Assembly (NCBI RefSeq): GCF_026241095.1
Contig: NZ_JAPFGB010000024.1
Coordinates: 26,585-90,584 of the forward strand
Direction: 5' to 3'
DNA: 64,000 nucleotides
Origin: Saccharopolyspora sp. NFXS83
GTDB lineage: Bacteria > Actinomycetota > Actinomycetes > Mycobacteriales > Pseudonocardiaceae
The notes under the pieces: model-generated
What the model saw: the letters and a program-made list of their open reading frames with translations, nothing else
What the model was told of the DNA's origin: nothing
Database searches by the model: none
In this document: piece by piece, positions 46,739 through 57,482 of the stretch
Layout of the letters: each line of letters begins with the position of its first letter
How positions within the stretch are numbered: position 1 is the first letter of the stretch
Made by a program: the position numbers and the translations under genes

Positions 46739-47491
46739 ATGTGCAGGCACCTGGGTTATCTCGGACCGCCGGTCCCGCTGGCGGAGCTGCTGCTGGATCC
46801 GGCGCATTCGCTGCTGGAGCAGACCTGGTCGCCGCGGGACATGCGCGGCGGCGGCACCGTCAACGTCGACGGGTTCGGAGTCGGCTGGTACGAGGACGGC
46901 CAACCCGCCCGCTACCGCGCCGCGGTTCCGATGTGGACGGACACCGCCTTCGCCGAGCTGGCGCGCAGGCAGCGCGCGGGCGCGGTGCTGGCGGCGGTGC
47001 GCTCGGCGACGGTGGGCATGCCGGTGATCGAGACGGCCTGCGCGCCGTTCACCGAGGGGCGCTGGTCGTTCAGCCACAACGGGGTCGTGGCGGGCTGGCC
47101 TGAGTCGCTGGCGAAAGCGGCCGGCGACCTCGACGTGGTCGACCTGATGACCTTGGAGGCGCCGACGGATTCCGCCGTGCTGTGGGCCTTGCTGCGCCAC
47201 CGGCTGCGGCGCGGCGCTGATCCGGCCGAGGCGGTGCGCGAGGTGCTCGGGCAGGTGGTGCGGACCAGGCCGGAGTCCCGGCTGAACCTGCTGCTCACCG
47301 ACGGCGCCACGCTCATCGCCACCACGTGGGGCCACGCGCTGTCCGTGCGGCGCGGCGGTGGCTCGGTGACGGTGTCGTCCGAACCGTTCGGCGACGACGA
47401 GCAGTGGACGGCGGTGCCCGACCGCAGCCTCGTCGTCGCCGATTCCCGCGACGTGCGTGTTCAGCCAGTGGACGAGGGGGAACTACCGTGA
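46739..47491 (+). CDS. egtC: Gamma-glutamyl-hercynylcysteine sulfoxide amidohydrolase EgtC
   Basis: A 250-residue class II glutamine amidotransferase-fold hydrolase removing the glutamyl group. After the initiator Met, Cys2 is the N-terminal nucleophile (MCRHLGYLGPPVPLAELLLDP). Other family marks: GGGTVNVDGFGVGWYEDGQPARY, SATVGMPVIETACAPFTEGRWSFSHNGVV. The presence of EgtA and EgtC shows the mycobacterial (glutamylcysteine) route. Its TGA shares bases with the GTG of egtD. Confidence 0.97.
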   Translation: MCRHLGYLGPPVPLAELLLDPAHSLLEQTWSPRDMRGGGTVNVDGFGVGWYEDGQPARYRAAVPMWTDTAFAELARRQRAGAVLAAVRSATVGMPVIETACAPFTEGRWSFSHNGVVAGWPESLAKAAGDLDVVDLMTLEAPTDSAVLWALLRHRLRRGADPAEAVREVLGQVVRTRPESRLNLLLTDGATLIATTWGHALSVRRGGGSVTVSSEPFGDDEQWTAVPDRSLVVADSRDVRVQPVDEGELP

Positions 47492-48459
47492 GCGAGCCCG
47501 AACTGATCGTGCACTTCACCGAGGCCGACGCGGCGCGGGACCTGCGGGCCGACGCCCGCGCGGGCCTGACCGACCGGCCGAAGTGGCTGACGCCGAAGTG
47601 GCTCTACGACGCCGCGGGCAGCGAGCTGTTCGAGCGGATCACGGCGTTGCCGGAGTACTACCAGACCCGCGCCGAGCACAACATCCTCACCAGGCACGCG
47701 GTGGAGATCGCCGAGATCACCGGTGCGGGCACCCTGGTCGAGCTCGGATCGGGTTCGTCGGAGAAGACCCGGTTGCTGCTCGACGCGTTGCGCAAGACCT
47801 CGACGTTGCGGGAGTTCGTGCCGCTGGACGTCTCGGAGTCGGCGTTGCGCCAGGCCATCACCGCGATCGCGGTGGGCTACCCGGAGCTGCGGGTGCGCGG
47901 CATCGTCGGCGACTTCACCACCGAGCTGGCCGCCGTGCCCGCCGGTCGGGGCCGGCTGGTGGCGTTCCTCGGCGGCACCATCGGCAACTTCCTGCCCGCC
48001 GAGCGCGCCCGGTTCCTCTCGGCGGTGCGGTCGTCGCTGCGGCCGGGGGAGCGGCTGCTGCTGGGCACCGATCTGGTGAAGGACCCGGATCGGCTGGTGC
48101 GCGCCTACGACGACGCGCAGGGCGTGACCGCCGAGTTCGACCGCAACGTGCTGCGCGTGCTCAACCGGGAACTGGACGCGGACTTCGACGCGGACGCCTT
48201 CGAGCACGTGGCGCGGTGGAACGCCGAGCAGGAGTGGATCGAGATGCGGTTGCGCGCGAGCCGTGCGATGCGGGTACCGGTCGAGGGGCTCGGGCTCACC
48301 GTCGAACTGGAGCAGGGGGAGGAGATCCGCACCGAGATCTCGGCGAAGTTCCGCCGCGAGCGCGTGGCGGGTGAACTGGCCGCCGCCGGTTTCGAGCTGA
48401 GCCGCTGGTGGCTCGACGACGGCGGCGACTTCGCCCTGTCGCTGGCGACCGCGACCTGA
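47488..48459 (+). CDS. egtD: L-histidine N-alpha-methyltransferase EgtD
   Basis: A 323-residue SAM enzyme that trimethylates histidine to hercynine. Seen: LTPKWLYDAAGSELFERITALPEYYQTRAEHNIL (EgtD N-terminal hallmark), SAM motif LVELGSGSSEKTRLLLDAL, FVPLDVSES, LVAFLGGTIGNFLP. GTG at 47488 overlaps the egtC stop by 4 bases. The PLP lyase egtE does not follow; the next elements are a palindrome and a reductase gene. Confidence 0.97.
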   Translation: MSEPELIVHFTEADAARDLRADARAGLTDRPKWLTPKWLYDAAGSELFERITALPEYYQTRAEHNILTRHAVEIAEITGAGTLVELGSGSSEKTRLLLDALRKTSTLREFVPLDVSESALRQAITAIAVGYPELRVRGIVGDFTTELAAVPAGRGRLVAFLGGTIGNFLPAERARFLSAVRSSLRPGERLLLGTDLVKDPDRLVRAYDDAQGVTAEFDRNVLRVLNRELDADFDADAFEHVARWNAEQEWIEMRLRASRAMRVPVEGLGLTVELEQGEEIRTEISAKFRRERVAGELAAAGFELSRWWLDDGGDFALSLATAT

Positions 48460-48573
48460 GAGCTCGTCTTCGACCTCGTTCTGCGTGGCGGGCCGGGCCG
48501 CGGAACCTCAGCGGCTTCGCCGCCGACGGGACGACGACCGCGAGGCCCGGACCGGGAGGTCGACGACGAGCTC
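48460..48573. repeat. Palindromic intergenic structure after egtD (copy C, diverged)
   Basis: Outer arms GAGCTCGTCTTCGACCTC (48460-48477) and GAGGTCGACGACGAGCTC (48556-48573) pair at 17 of 18 positions. The interior contains GCGGAACCTCAGCGGCTTC, nearly identical to the left arm of copy A, and the short hairpin GCGGC-TTC-GCCGC followed by CGAC that ends copies A and B. It begins directly at the egtD stop codon, so it may also terminate the egt operon. Confidence 0.65.
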
Positions 48574-48644
48574 CGACGGGACCCGGGCGCGGTGCGGCGG
48601 ACTCGTCCACCGCGTTCGGGACCAGGTGTGACAGGGTTGCGGGC

Positions 48645-49118
48645 GTGAATCCGATGATCAAGGTGGCGCAGCACCTGGGCAGGCAGCAGTGGTTCGCGTC
48701 GGTGGGCAAGAAGCTGGTGCCCGCCGATCTCGCGGTGCAGCGGCGCACCGGCGGCCGGGTGAGCCTGGCGCGGCTGGGCGGGTTGACGTCGCTGGTGCTG
48801 ACCAGCACCGGGCGCAAGAGCGGCCTGCCGCGGTCGGTGCCGCTGATGTACGTCCCGCACGGCGCGGAGCACATCGTGATCGGGTCGAACTGGGGCCAGT
48901 CCACGCACCCCGGGTGGTCGGCGAACCTGCTCGCGCACCCCGAGGCCGAGGTGGACCTCGTGTCCCGGCGGGTGCCGGTGCGCGCGCGGCTGGTCACCGG
49001 CGAGGAGCGGGACCGGCTGTGGCGCGAGGTGATCATCCCGACTTGGCCCGCCTACGACGACTACGCCCGCCGCGCGGGAGACCGCGAACTACGCGTCTTC
49101 GTGCTGACCCCGCGCTGA
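48645..49118 (+). CDS. Deazaflavin (F420)-dependent nitroreductase family protein
   Basis: A 157-residue split-barrel protein of the Ddn family. Seen: hydrophobic N-terminal helix, the LTSTGRKSGLPRSVPLMYVPHG strand-turn (F420 phosphate site), [49 protein letters not shown] and a TWPAYDDYARRAG ending, all typical of Ddn-like reductases. Most members reduce quinones or enones with F420H2; the substrate here is unknown. GTG at 48645 or ATG at 48654 can start it; neither has a strong ribosome site. It is convergent with the methyltransferase gene, 8 bases apart. Confidence 0.9.
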   Translation: MNPMIKVAQHLGRQQWFASVGKKLVPADLAVQRRTGGRVSLARLGGLTSLVLTSTGRKSGLPRSVPLMYVPHGAEHIVIGSNWGQSTHPGWSANLLAHPEAEVDLVSRRVPVRARLVTGEERDRLWREVIIPTWPAYDDYARRAGDRELRVFVLTPR

Positions 49119-49126
49119 CGGGCCGC

Positions 49127-49831
49127 TCACTTGAGTTCCCCGATGAGGATCGACCAGCCGACGGAACCGCGTTCGCGGGTCAGGTAATCGTTGCGGAAGC
49201 GGCGCGAGTCGGCGAGCACCGTGTGCCGGTCCGGGTGGTCCGGATTGCGCTTGACCCAGCTGTGCACGTTCTTCCAATGCCCGGATTCGTAGCGGTCCCA
49301 GTCATCGACCGACGCGGACACGAGCCCGGTCACCTCGACGCCGAACTCTTCGGCGATGTGCACGAGTTCGATCAGCGAGGGCAACTCATCGGTGGAGGAG
49401 CCGTCGACGGAATGCACGTCACCGATCGCGATGCGGCCCCGCTCGACGAGCGTGCCGACCATCCATTCGAGCGCGGCCCGGTACCCGCCGAGCGCGAAGC
49501 TCGCTCCCAGGCATGTCACCACCGAGTACGTGCCGGGCTCGAAGTCCAGCGCCGGACCGGCCACGTGGCGCACCCGGTCGGTCAACCCGGCGCCGTCGGC
49601 GCGCTTGCGGGCCGCGTCCACGAACTCGTCGTTGATCTCCAGTCCGACCACCTCCGCGCCCATCGCGGCCAGTTCGCCCGCCCACCAGCCGCGCCCGGAG
49701 CCGACGTCGAGCACCTGATCACCGGCACCGATCTCCAAGTGCTCGGCGACCTCGCGGAGTTTCGCCGGACTGCTCGGATTCTGGATGTCGTGGGTGGATT
49801 CGACGATGGAGAAGTAGTCGATGTCGCTCAT
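49127..49831 (-). CDS. Class I SAM-dependent methyltransferase
   Basis: A 234-residue Rossmann methyltransferase. Motif I LDVGSGRGWWAGELA (about 42-56), motif II acidic residue in VVGLEINDEF, and VVTCLGASFALGG. The rest (SLIELVHIAEEFGVEVTGLVSASVDDWDRYESGHWKNVHSW) resembles small-molecule methyltransferases. ATG at 49831 with no clear ribosome site; the long open frame upstream is noise. The substrate cannot be assigned. Confidence 0.85.
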   Translation of the reverse strand: MSDIDYFSIVESTHDIQNPSSPAKLREVAEHLEIGAGDQVLDVGSGRGWWAGELAAMGAEVVGLEINDEFVDAARKRADGAGLTDRVRHVAGPALDFEPGTYSVVTCLGASFALGGYRAALEWMVGTLVERGRIAIGDVHSVDGSSTDELPSLIELVHIAEEFGVEVTGLVSASVDDWDRYESGHWKNVHSWVKRNPDHPDRHTVLADSRRFRNDYLTRERGSVGWSILIGELK

Positions 49832-49978
49832 CGGCGGCAAGGGTAGCGGACCTCGCGAAGGCGGCTCGGAGCGAATCGGCGACCACGGCGCACGAGAACC
49901 GCCGGGATGGATCTTTAGCGCGTTCGGTGGACTGGAGAAGAGTCGCGGCGAGCGCGTTTCCGTCTGGGAGGAGAGCCG

Positions 49979-50248
49979 ATGCCCCGCGTGCGCCGACCCC
50001 GTACCGCCGCACGGTGTCCGAGCCTGGCCGATCACCCGGACCGGCACGTGCGGGACGAGTGCCCGGCGGGAGGTGACCACGTCCTGATCCCGGAACAGGG
50101 CGGCGGCCTGGTGTGCGTCAAGTGCAACCAGGCCGGGCGGCCGAGCGGTCTGGTCACGCCCGTCCCGGTGCGGGCAGGCCGACCAGGCAGCGCAGGCACG
50201 GCATGCCGGCGGGGCCGTGCGAGACCTCCGCGGACTCGGCTGGGATGA
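49979..50248 (+). CDS. Small Cys-motif hypothetical protein
   Basis: An 89-residue frame with a strong ribosome site (GGGAGGAG about 6 bases before ATG). Third positions are almost all G/C up to about base 50175. That part encodes DHVLIPEQGGGLVCVKCNQAG, with a CxxC pair that could hold zinc. The last 25 codons overlap the convergent gene below (50154-50248) and lose codon bias, so the useful protein may be the first 65 residues. Unrecognised family. Confidence 0.5.
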   Translation: MPRVRRPRTAARCPSLADHPDRHVRDECPAGGDHVLIPEQGGGLVCVKCNQAGRPSGLVTPVPVRAGRPGSAGTACRRGRARPPRTRLG

Positions 50249-50426
50249 GCTCACCGCACGCCGTGAGCCACTGCGCGACCTCCTCCGCCGGCTGCGAGGT
50301 CTGGGCCAGGTGCGCCTGCCGGCGCGATTCGGCGACGACACCGGGTGCGTAGCGCACCGCCACGATGCGGGCAGCGGGGGTCGGGAGCCGGTCGTCAGGG
50401 GGCGCGTTCTCCGATGCGTCGGGCAA
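50154..50426 (-). CDS. Small CxxC-type hypothetical protein
   Basis: A 90-residue protein starting at TTG 50426, with GGAGG 9-10 bases upstream. Third-codon G/C is very high throughout. The C-terminal TACGELIPAESAEVSHGPAGMPCLRCLVG, with Cys spaced before a GMPCxxC element, resembles small actinomycete proteins of unknown function that may bind zinc. It overlaps the 3' end of the plus-strand small gene by 95 bases. No function is proposed. Confidence 0.62.
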   Translation of the reverse strand: MPDASENAPPDDRLPTPAARIVAVRYAPGVVAESRRQAHLAQTSQPAEEVAQWLTACGELIPAESAEVSHGPAGMPCLRCLVGLPAPGRA

Positions 50427-50717
50427 GCCGGTTCACCTCCGGGGGTGGGACGCGCCCGCCCGCACAACGTGACGCGGGGTAGGCGATACCGCTACCCGAC
50501 CAGGTTAACGATCGCGGGAGGAGGCCGGAAGGCTCCGGCCGATCGGCGCATTCTCGGTGCGCACAGTGATGATTCGGCGAATTCTCCGCCGGTTGGTCGG
50601 GGAATTCGGCGGAATGGAGCATCAGCGGTGATCCGGCGTCGGGCTCTCGGCGCACGGCTGAACGGAGCATCGCCCGATAGCCTGACCAGCGGCCATCGAC
50701 ATCCAGGGGGTAACTCG
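50427..50717. other. Divergent promoter region between the CxxC gene and the LCP gene
   Basis: About 290 bases, somewhat less GC-rich around 50560-50640. It must hold two outward promoters. A frame continuous with the LCP gene is open here but lacks coding features. Confidence 0.4.
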
Positions 50718-52154
50718 TTGAGCCGAGAACGACGTGAGTTCGCCGCGCCGGATGTGCCGTACCGCTCGCGCGCCGCGACGGGCGCCAAGATCGCCGTCGC
50801 CCTGCTCTCCGCCACCGTGCTCGCCGTGGCCGGCTACGGCTGGGCGAACTACGGCGACCTGCAGTGGGCGCTGAGCACCAGCGCCGCCACCGACGGCGCC
50901 ACCGCCGACGGGGCCACCGACATCCTGCTGGTGGGGCTGGACAGCCGCACCGACGCGCAGGGCCGCCCGCTGCCGGAGGACGTGCTGCGGAAGCTGAAGG
51001 CCGGGCAGAACCCGGCGAGCCTCACCGACACGCTGATCCTGGTGCACGTCCCGGAGAACGGGCGGCGGGCCACTGCGTTCTCCCTTCCCCGCGACACGTT
51101 CGCGACCATTCCGGGGCACGGCCAGCACAAGATCAATTCGGCGTACGGCCGGGGGAAGGCGGCGGCAGCGGCGAACCTCGGCGGGCTCGACGCGCAGGAG
51201 CGGGAGCGCCGTTCCGCCGACGCCGGGCGGTCCTTGGTGACCGAGACGGTGCAGCGGCTCACCGGTACGCAGATCGACCACTACGCCGAAGTGAACCTGC
51301 TCGGTTTCGCCCGCCTCACCGAGGCGGTCGGCGGAGTCCCGGTGTGCTTGAAGCGGCCGGTGCGCGACTCGTACTCCGGAGCCGCGTTCGCCGCCGGACA
51401 CCAGCGGATCTCCGGCGCCGACGCGCTGGCGTTCGTGCGGCAGCGCCACGGCCTCCCGCGCGGCGACCTGGACCGGATGGTGCGCCAGCAGGCGTTCCTC
51501 GCCGGGCTGGTGGACACCGCGACCTCCGGCGGCCTGCTGTCCCAGCCCGCTCGGCTGCGCGAGCTGGTCGACTCGGCGCGGCAGTCCGTCGTGCTGGACC
51601 GGAACTGGGACGTGCTGACCTTCGCGCAGCGGATGCAGGGCATCGCCGGGGGCGACGTCGAATTCGCGACCATCCCGATCCGGGACGCGAACTACGACAC
51701 CCCCGACGGCGAGGCGGTGCGCGTCGACCCGGCCGAGGTGAGCCGCATCGTGCAGGGCGCCGCGGACGGCAGGCCGGTGCCGCGGCAGGCGGGCGAGACC
51801 GGCGAGCAGAGCACAGGGGAGCGGCCGGACCCGAGCACCGGTGACGGTGCTGCGCAGTCCACCGGGACCGCGTCCTCCCCGCGCAGCACCCGCGACGACG
51901 AGTCCACCCGGTCCTCGTCCAGCGCCGACGAACCGACCGGATCGACCCGCAGCTCCCGCTCCAGCGAGTCCGAGACGACGACCAGGTCCAGCACCACCCG
52001 GTCCAGCACGAGCGAGTCGTCGACGACGCGTTCGTCGACCTCGGAGTCCTCGACGTCGCGCTCCACCGCGCGCACCACGACCTCGGAGCCCCCGGTCGAA
52101 CAGCCCATCGCTCCGGACCCCATCACCGCCGACGGCGTCAACTGCATCAACTGA
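50718..52154 (+). CDS. LytR-CpsA-Psr (LCP) family cell-wall glycopolymer ligase
   Basis: A 478-residue membrane-anchored protein. One transmembrane helix (about 25-45, IAVALLSATVLAVAGYGW), then an extracytoplasmic LCP domain (about 70-270; ILLVGLDSRTDAQGRPL, DTLILVHVPENGRRATAFSLPRDTF, HKINSAYGRG, ADALAFVRQRHGLPRGDLDRMVRQQ) that attaches arabinogalactan or teichoic-type polymers to peptidoglycan. From about residue 355 a tail extremely rich in Ser, Thr and Arg (TRSSTSESS-type repeats) spans the wall. Start: TTG at 50718 with AGGGGG 8 bases upstream; the open frame extends 500 bases further up but reads as noise. Confidence 0.93.
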   Translation: MSRERREFAAPDVPYRSRAATGAKIAVALLSATVLAVAGYGWANYGDLQWALSTSAATDGATADGATDILLVGLDSRTDAQGRPLPEDVLRKLKAGQNPASLTDTLILVHVPENGRRATAFSLPRDTFATIPGHGQHKINSAYGRGKAAAAANLGGLDAQERERRSADAGRSLVTETVQRLTGTQIDHYAEVNLLGFARLTEAVGGVPVCLKRPVRDSYSGAAFAAGHQRISGADALAFVRQRHGLPRGDLDRMVRQQAFLAGLVDTATSGGLLSQPARLRELVDSARQSVVLDRNWDVLTFAQRMQGIAGGDVEFATIPIRDANYDTPDGEAVRVDPAEVSRIVQGAADGRPVPRQAGETGEQSTGERPDPSTGDGAAQSTGTASSPRSTRDDESTRSSSSADEPTGSTRSSRSSESETTTRSSTTRSSTSESSTTRSSTSESSTSRSTARTTTSEPPVEQPIAPDPITADGVNCIN

Positions 52155-52183
52155 CCGGCGGTGCCCGGACCTGGAAAGGCGAC

Positions 52184-52214
52184 GGCCCCGGCACGCTTGT
52201 GACGTGCCGGGGCC
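52184..52214. terminator. Bidirectional terminator between LCP and acn
   Basis: GGCCCCGGCACG (52184-52195) pairs perfectly with CGTGCCGGGGCC (52203-52214), 7-base loop. A second hairpin ACCTGCC-GGATC-GGCAGGT (52226-52244) lies directly downstream of the acn stop on the minus strand. The genes are convergent. Confidence 0.88.
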
Positions 52215-52246
52215 GCCGATCAGCTACCTGCCGGATCGGCAGGTGA

Positions 52247-55057
<2,811 letters not shown>

Positions 55058-55573
55058 GTTCAACTCCATCTCGCGACGGGCGCAAGTCAATTCGGGAACG
55101 ACCGCGAGTCTCGCGCACGTCGGCCGAGCGTGCGCGCACACCTCGACGGTCTGGTGGCCGTAACAGTACGCTTGTCCTGTAAATCCGCTCAAGGCCGGGG
55201 CCGTCCGAATCGGCCGCTCGATGTTCCGGTTCGCGCACAACCTCGTTTTTTCCGGTGAAATCCCGCGCGGAACCTTCCGGAAGCGTGCGAGAGATCACGT
55301 TTCACCCCGGGGTGTCGGGACGGGGCGGCCGACAGGTGTTCGCGGCGCGCCGGCCCGGTCACGACCTCCCTCCCGAGAGTGATGCCCTCGGCGCTCCGAA
55401 CTCACCGATTCGAGAAATCCGGCGCAGTCGCAGTAGCGGTGCGTGGCCGGATTCCGGATGCCCGGTCAATGGCGGGCACGCCCCGAGTCGCGGATTTACG
55501 CTCGATGCGGCAAGGCGTCGTGACAGAACACCATCGGCATGCGATCGGCGAAAGCCCGTGCCGCGCAGGGGGA
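55058..55573. other. Divergent region between acn and glpF
   Basis: 516 bases without a supported gene. It includes the AcnR-type site at 55164-55179, about 107 bases upstream of the acn start. The glpF side shows no recognised operator. Confidence 0.45.
55164..55179 (-). promoter_or_regulatory. AcnR-consensus operator upstream of acn
   Basis: Read on the minus strand the site is CAGGACAAGCGTACTG, which matches the corynebacterial AcnR consensus CAGNACnnncGTACTG at every fixed position. It lies 107-122 bases before the acn start. Together with an AcnR-like TetR gene at 43.2 kb this supports repression of acn by that protein; the consensus is recalled from the corynebacterial literature. Confidence 0.75.
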
Positions 55574-56476
55574 ATGATGGCCACACGTGAGCGATCCCGC
55601 TCGAAGTTCGCCTCCGGGCTCGGCGGTGAACTGTCCGCGGAATTCCTGGGCACCTTCGTGCTGATCCTGCTCGGCTGCGGGTCCGTGGCCGTCGCGCTCG
55701 CCGGTCTGCCCGGCTCGGGCAGGCAGGAGGACGCCTTCGGGCCCGCGAACTGGCTGATCATCGCGTTCGGCTGGGGGTTCGCCGTGGTGTTCGGCGTGTA
55801 CATCGCGGGCGGTGTGAGCGGCGCGCACATCAACCCGGCCGTGACCTTCGCCTTCGCGGTCCGCCGGTCGTTCCCGTGGCGCAAGGTGGTGCCCTACGTC
55901 GTGGCCCAGGTCGTCGGCGCGTTCCTCGCCGCCGGAGTGGTGTTCTCCTGCTACCGGTGGGCGATCGACGCGTTCAACGCCAAAGCGGGCGTCGGCCGCG
56001 GCGAATCGCTGGACACGTTCTCCATCTTCGCGACCTTCCCGGCGAAGTACTTCGGCTCCTCCTGGCTGGGACCGCTGCTGGACCAGGTCGTGGGCACCGC
56101 GATCCTCGTCGCGCTGATCTGCGCGCTGATCGATCTCCGGAACTCGGCGCCCGCGTCGAACATGGGGCCGTTCCTGATCGGCATGGTCGTGACGGCGATC
56201 GGGCTGAGCTTCGGGGTCAGCGCGGGATACGCGATCAACCCGGCCCGCGATTTCGGGCCCCGCCTGTGGGCGTATCTGACCGGGTGGGGGGAGATCGCGC
56301 TGCCCGGCACCTACCAGTGGTTCAGCTTCTACTTCTGGATCCCCATCGTCGGGCCGTTCATCGGCGGTGTGCTGGGGGCGTTGATCTACGACGCGTTCAT
56401 CGGCAAGGTGCTGGCGGCGCGGGACACGGCGCCCGAACCGGGGCGCGTGCCGGGAGCGGAATCCGACGAGCGCTGA
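55574..56476 (+). CDS. glpF: Aquaglyceroporin (glycerol uptake facilitator)
   Basis: A 300-residue MIP-family channel. Two NPA loops: SGAHINPAVTF (about 85-95) and INPARDFGPRLWAYL (about 222-236); Asp after the second NPAR marks glycerol-permeable members. Six helices plus two half-helices are evident, with a Ser/Arg-rich cytoplasmic N-terminus and a charged C-tail. Two adjacent ATGs (55574, 55577) follow AGGGGG. No glycerol kinase or glpD is nearby, so its physiological partner is unknown. It ends 54 bases before the EamA gene, on the same strand. Confidence 0.93.
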   Translation: MMATRERSRSKFASGLGGELSAEFLGTFVLILLGCGSVAVALAGLPGSGRQEDAFGPANWLIIAFGWGFAVVFGVYIAGGVSGAHINPAVTFAFAVRRSFPWRKVVPYVVAQVVGAFLAAGVVFSCYRWAIDAFNAKAGVGRGESLDTFSIFATFPAKYFGSSWLGPLLDQVVGTAILVALICALIDLRNSAPASNMGPFLIGMVVTAIGLSFGVSAGYAINPARDFGPRLWAYLTGWGEIALPGTYQWFSFYFWIPIVGPFIGGVLGALIYDAFIGKVLAARDTAPEPGRVPGAESDER

Positions 56477-56530
56477 GCCGCCCGGCTTGTCGAGACCAAC
56501 GCCTCCGGTCCCGGTCCCGACTGTGCTTCG

Positions 56531-57472
56531 ATGATCGGCGTGCGCAATCCGCTCCACGACCCGAAGACCGCCGGTGTCACTGCCGCGATGCTCTCCGCGT
56601 TCTGCTTCGGCGGATCCGGCCCGTTCGCCAAACCCCTGATCAACGCCGGGTTCACCCCGTTGCAGGTGGCGTGGATGCGGCTGGCGGGTGGCGCGCTGCT
56701 GATGCTGCCGTTCGCGGTGCGCCACGCCGGGGTGCTGCGGCGGGCGCCGTGGCTGCTGCTGGGCTACGGGGTGTTCGCCATCGCGGGCGTGCAGACCTTC
56801 TACTTCGCGGCCATCGCCTCGATCCCGGTGGCGGTGGCGCTGCTCATCGAATTCCTCGGGCCGGTGCTGGTGCTGGGCTGGATCCGGTTCGTCCGGCGCG
56901 CGCCGGTGACCAAGCAGGCCGCGATCGGCACGGTGCTCGCGCTGGTCGGGCTGGCGTGCGTGGTGGAGATCGCCGCGGGCCTGCGCTTCGACGCCGTCGG
57001 GCTGCTGCTCGCGCTGGCCGCCGCCGGGTGCCAGGCCGGGTACTTCTTGCTGTCCGACAGCTCCGCCGACGTGGACCCGCGGGCGCTGGCCTCCTACGGG
57101 CTGCTGATCGGCACCGCCATCGTCACGGTGATCGCCCGGCCCTGGGAGCTGGACTGGGCGCTGCTCGGCGGGCCGGTGCAGCTGGCCGGTGCTCCGTTCC
57201 CCGCACTGCTGGTGGTCGGCTGGGTCGTGCTGGTGAGCACGGTGCTGGCCTACCTCACCGGCATCGTCGCGGTGCGGCGGCTCTCGCCGCCGGTCGCGGG
57301 CGCGGTCGCGTTCCTGGAACCGGTGGTCGCCACGGTGCTGGCGTGGCTGCTGCTCGGCGAGCACGTGGGGCCGTGGCAGCTGGCCGGGGGCGCGCTGGTG
57401 CTCGCGGGCGCGTTCATCGCGCAGCGCTCCGCACCCGAGCCCGAACCCACCGCGGAACCCGTCGAGGTCTGA
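56531..57472 (+). CDS. EamA/DMT-family metabolite exporter
   Basis: A 313-residue membrane protein with ten hydrophobic helices in two EamA repeats: first repeat GGSGPFAKPLINAGFTPLQVAWMRLAGGALLML, second from about 145 (GLLLALAAAGCQAGYFLLSD) to LLGEHVGPWQLAGGALVLAGAF. Family members export amino acids or other small metabolites. ATG 56531. It may be co-transcribed with glpF; convergent with the GT87 gene, 10 bases apart. Confidence 0.9.
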   Translation: MIGVRNPLHDPKTAGVTAAMLSAFCFGGSGPFAKPLINAGFTPLQVAWMRLAGGALLMLPFAVRHAGVLRRAPWLLLGYGVFAIAGVQTFYFAAIASIPVAVALLIEFLGPVLVLGWIRFVRRAPVTKQAAIGTVLALVGLACVVEIAAGLRFDAVGLLLALAAAGCQAGYFLLSDSSADVDPRALASYGLLIGTAIVTVIARPWELDWALLGGPVQLAGAPFPALLVVGWVVLVSTVLAYLTGIVAVRRLSPPVAGAVAFLEPVVATVLAWLLLGEHVGPWQLAGGALVLAGAFIAQRSAPEPEPTAEPVEV

Positions 57473-57482
57473 TCCGCGCGCG

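Noticed and set aside
50217..50717. N-terminal extension of the LCP protein
   Set aside because: The open frame here has no family likeness and covers the small minus-strand gene; the TTG at 50718 with AGGGGG fits the family start.
55058..55240. Longer start for aconitase
   Set aside because: Would add about 60 non-homologous residues and span the AcnR site; GTG 55057 has a proper ribosome site.
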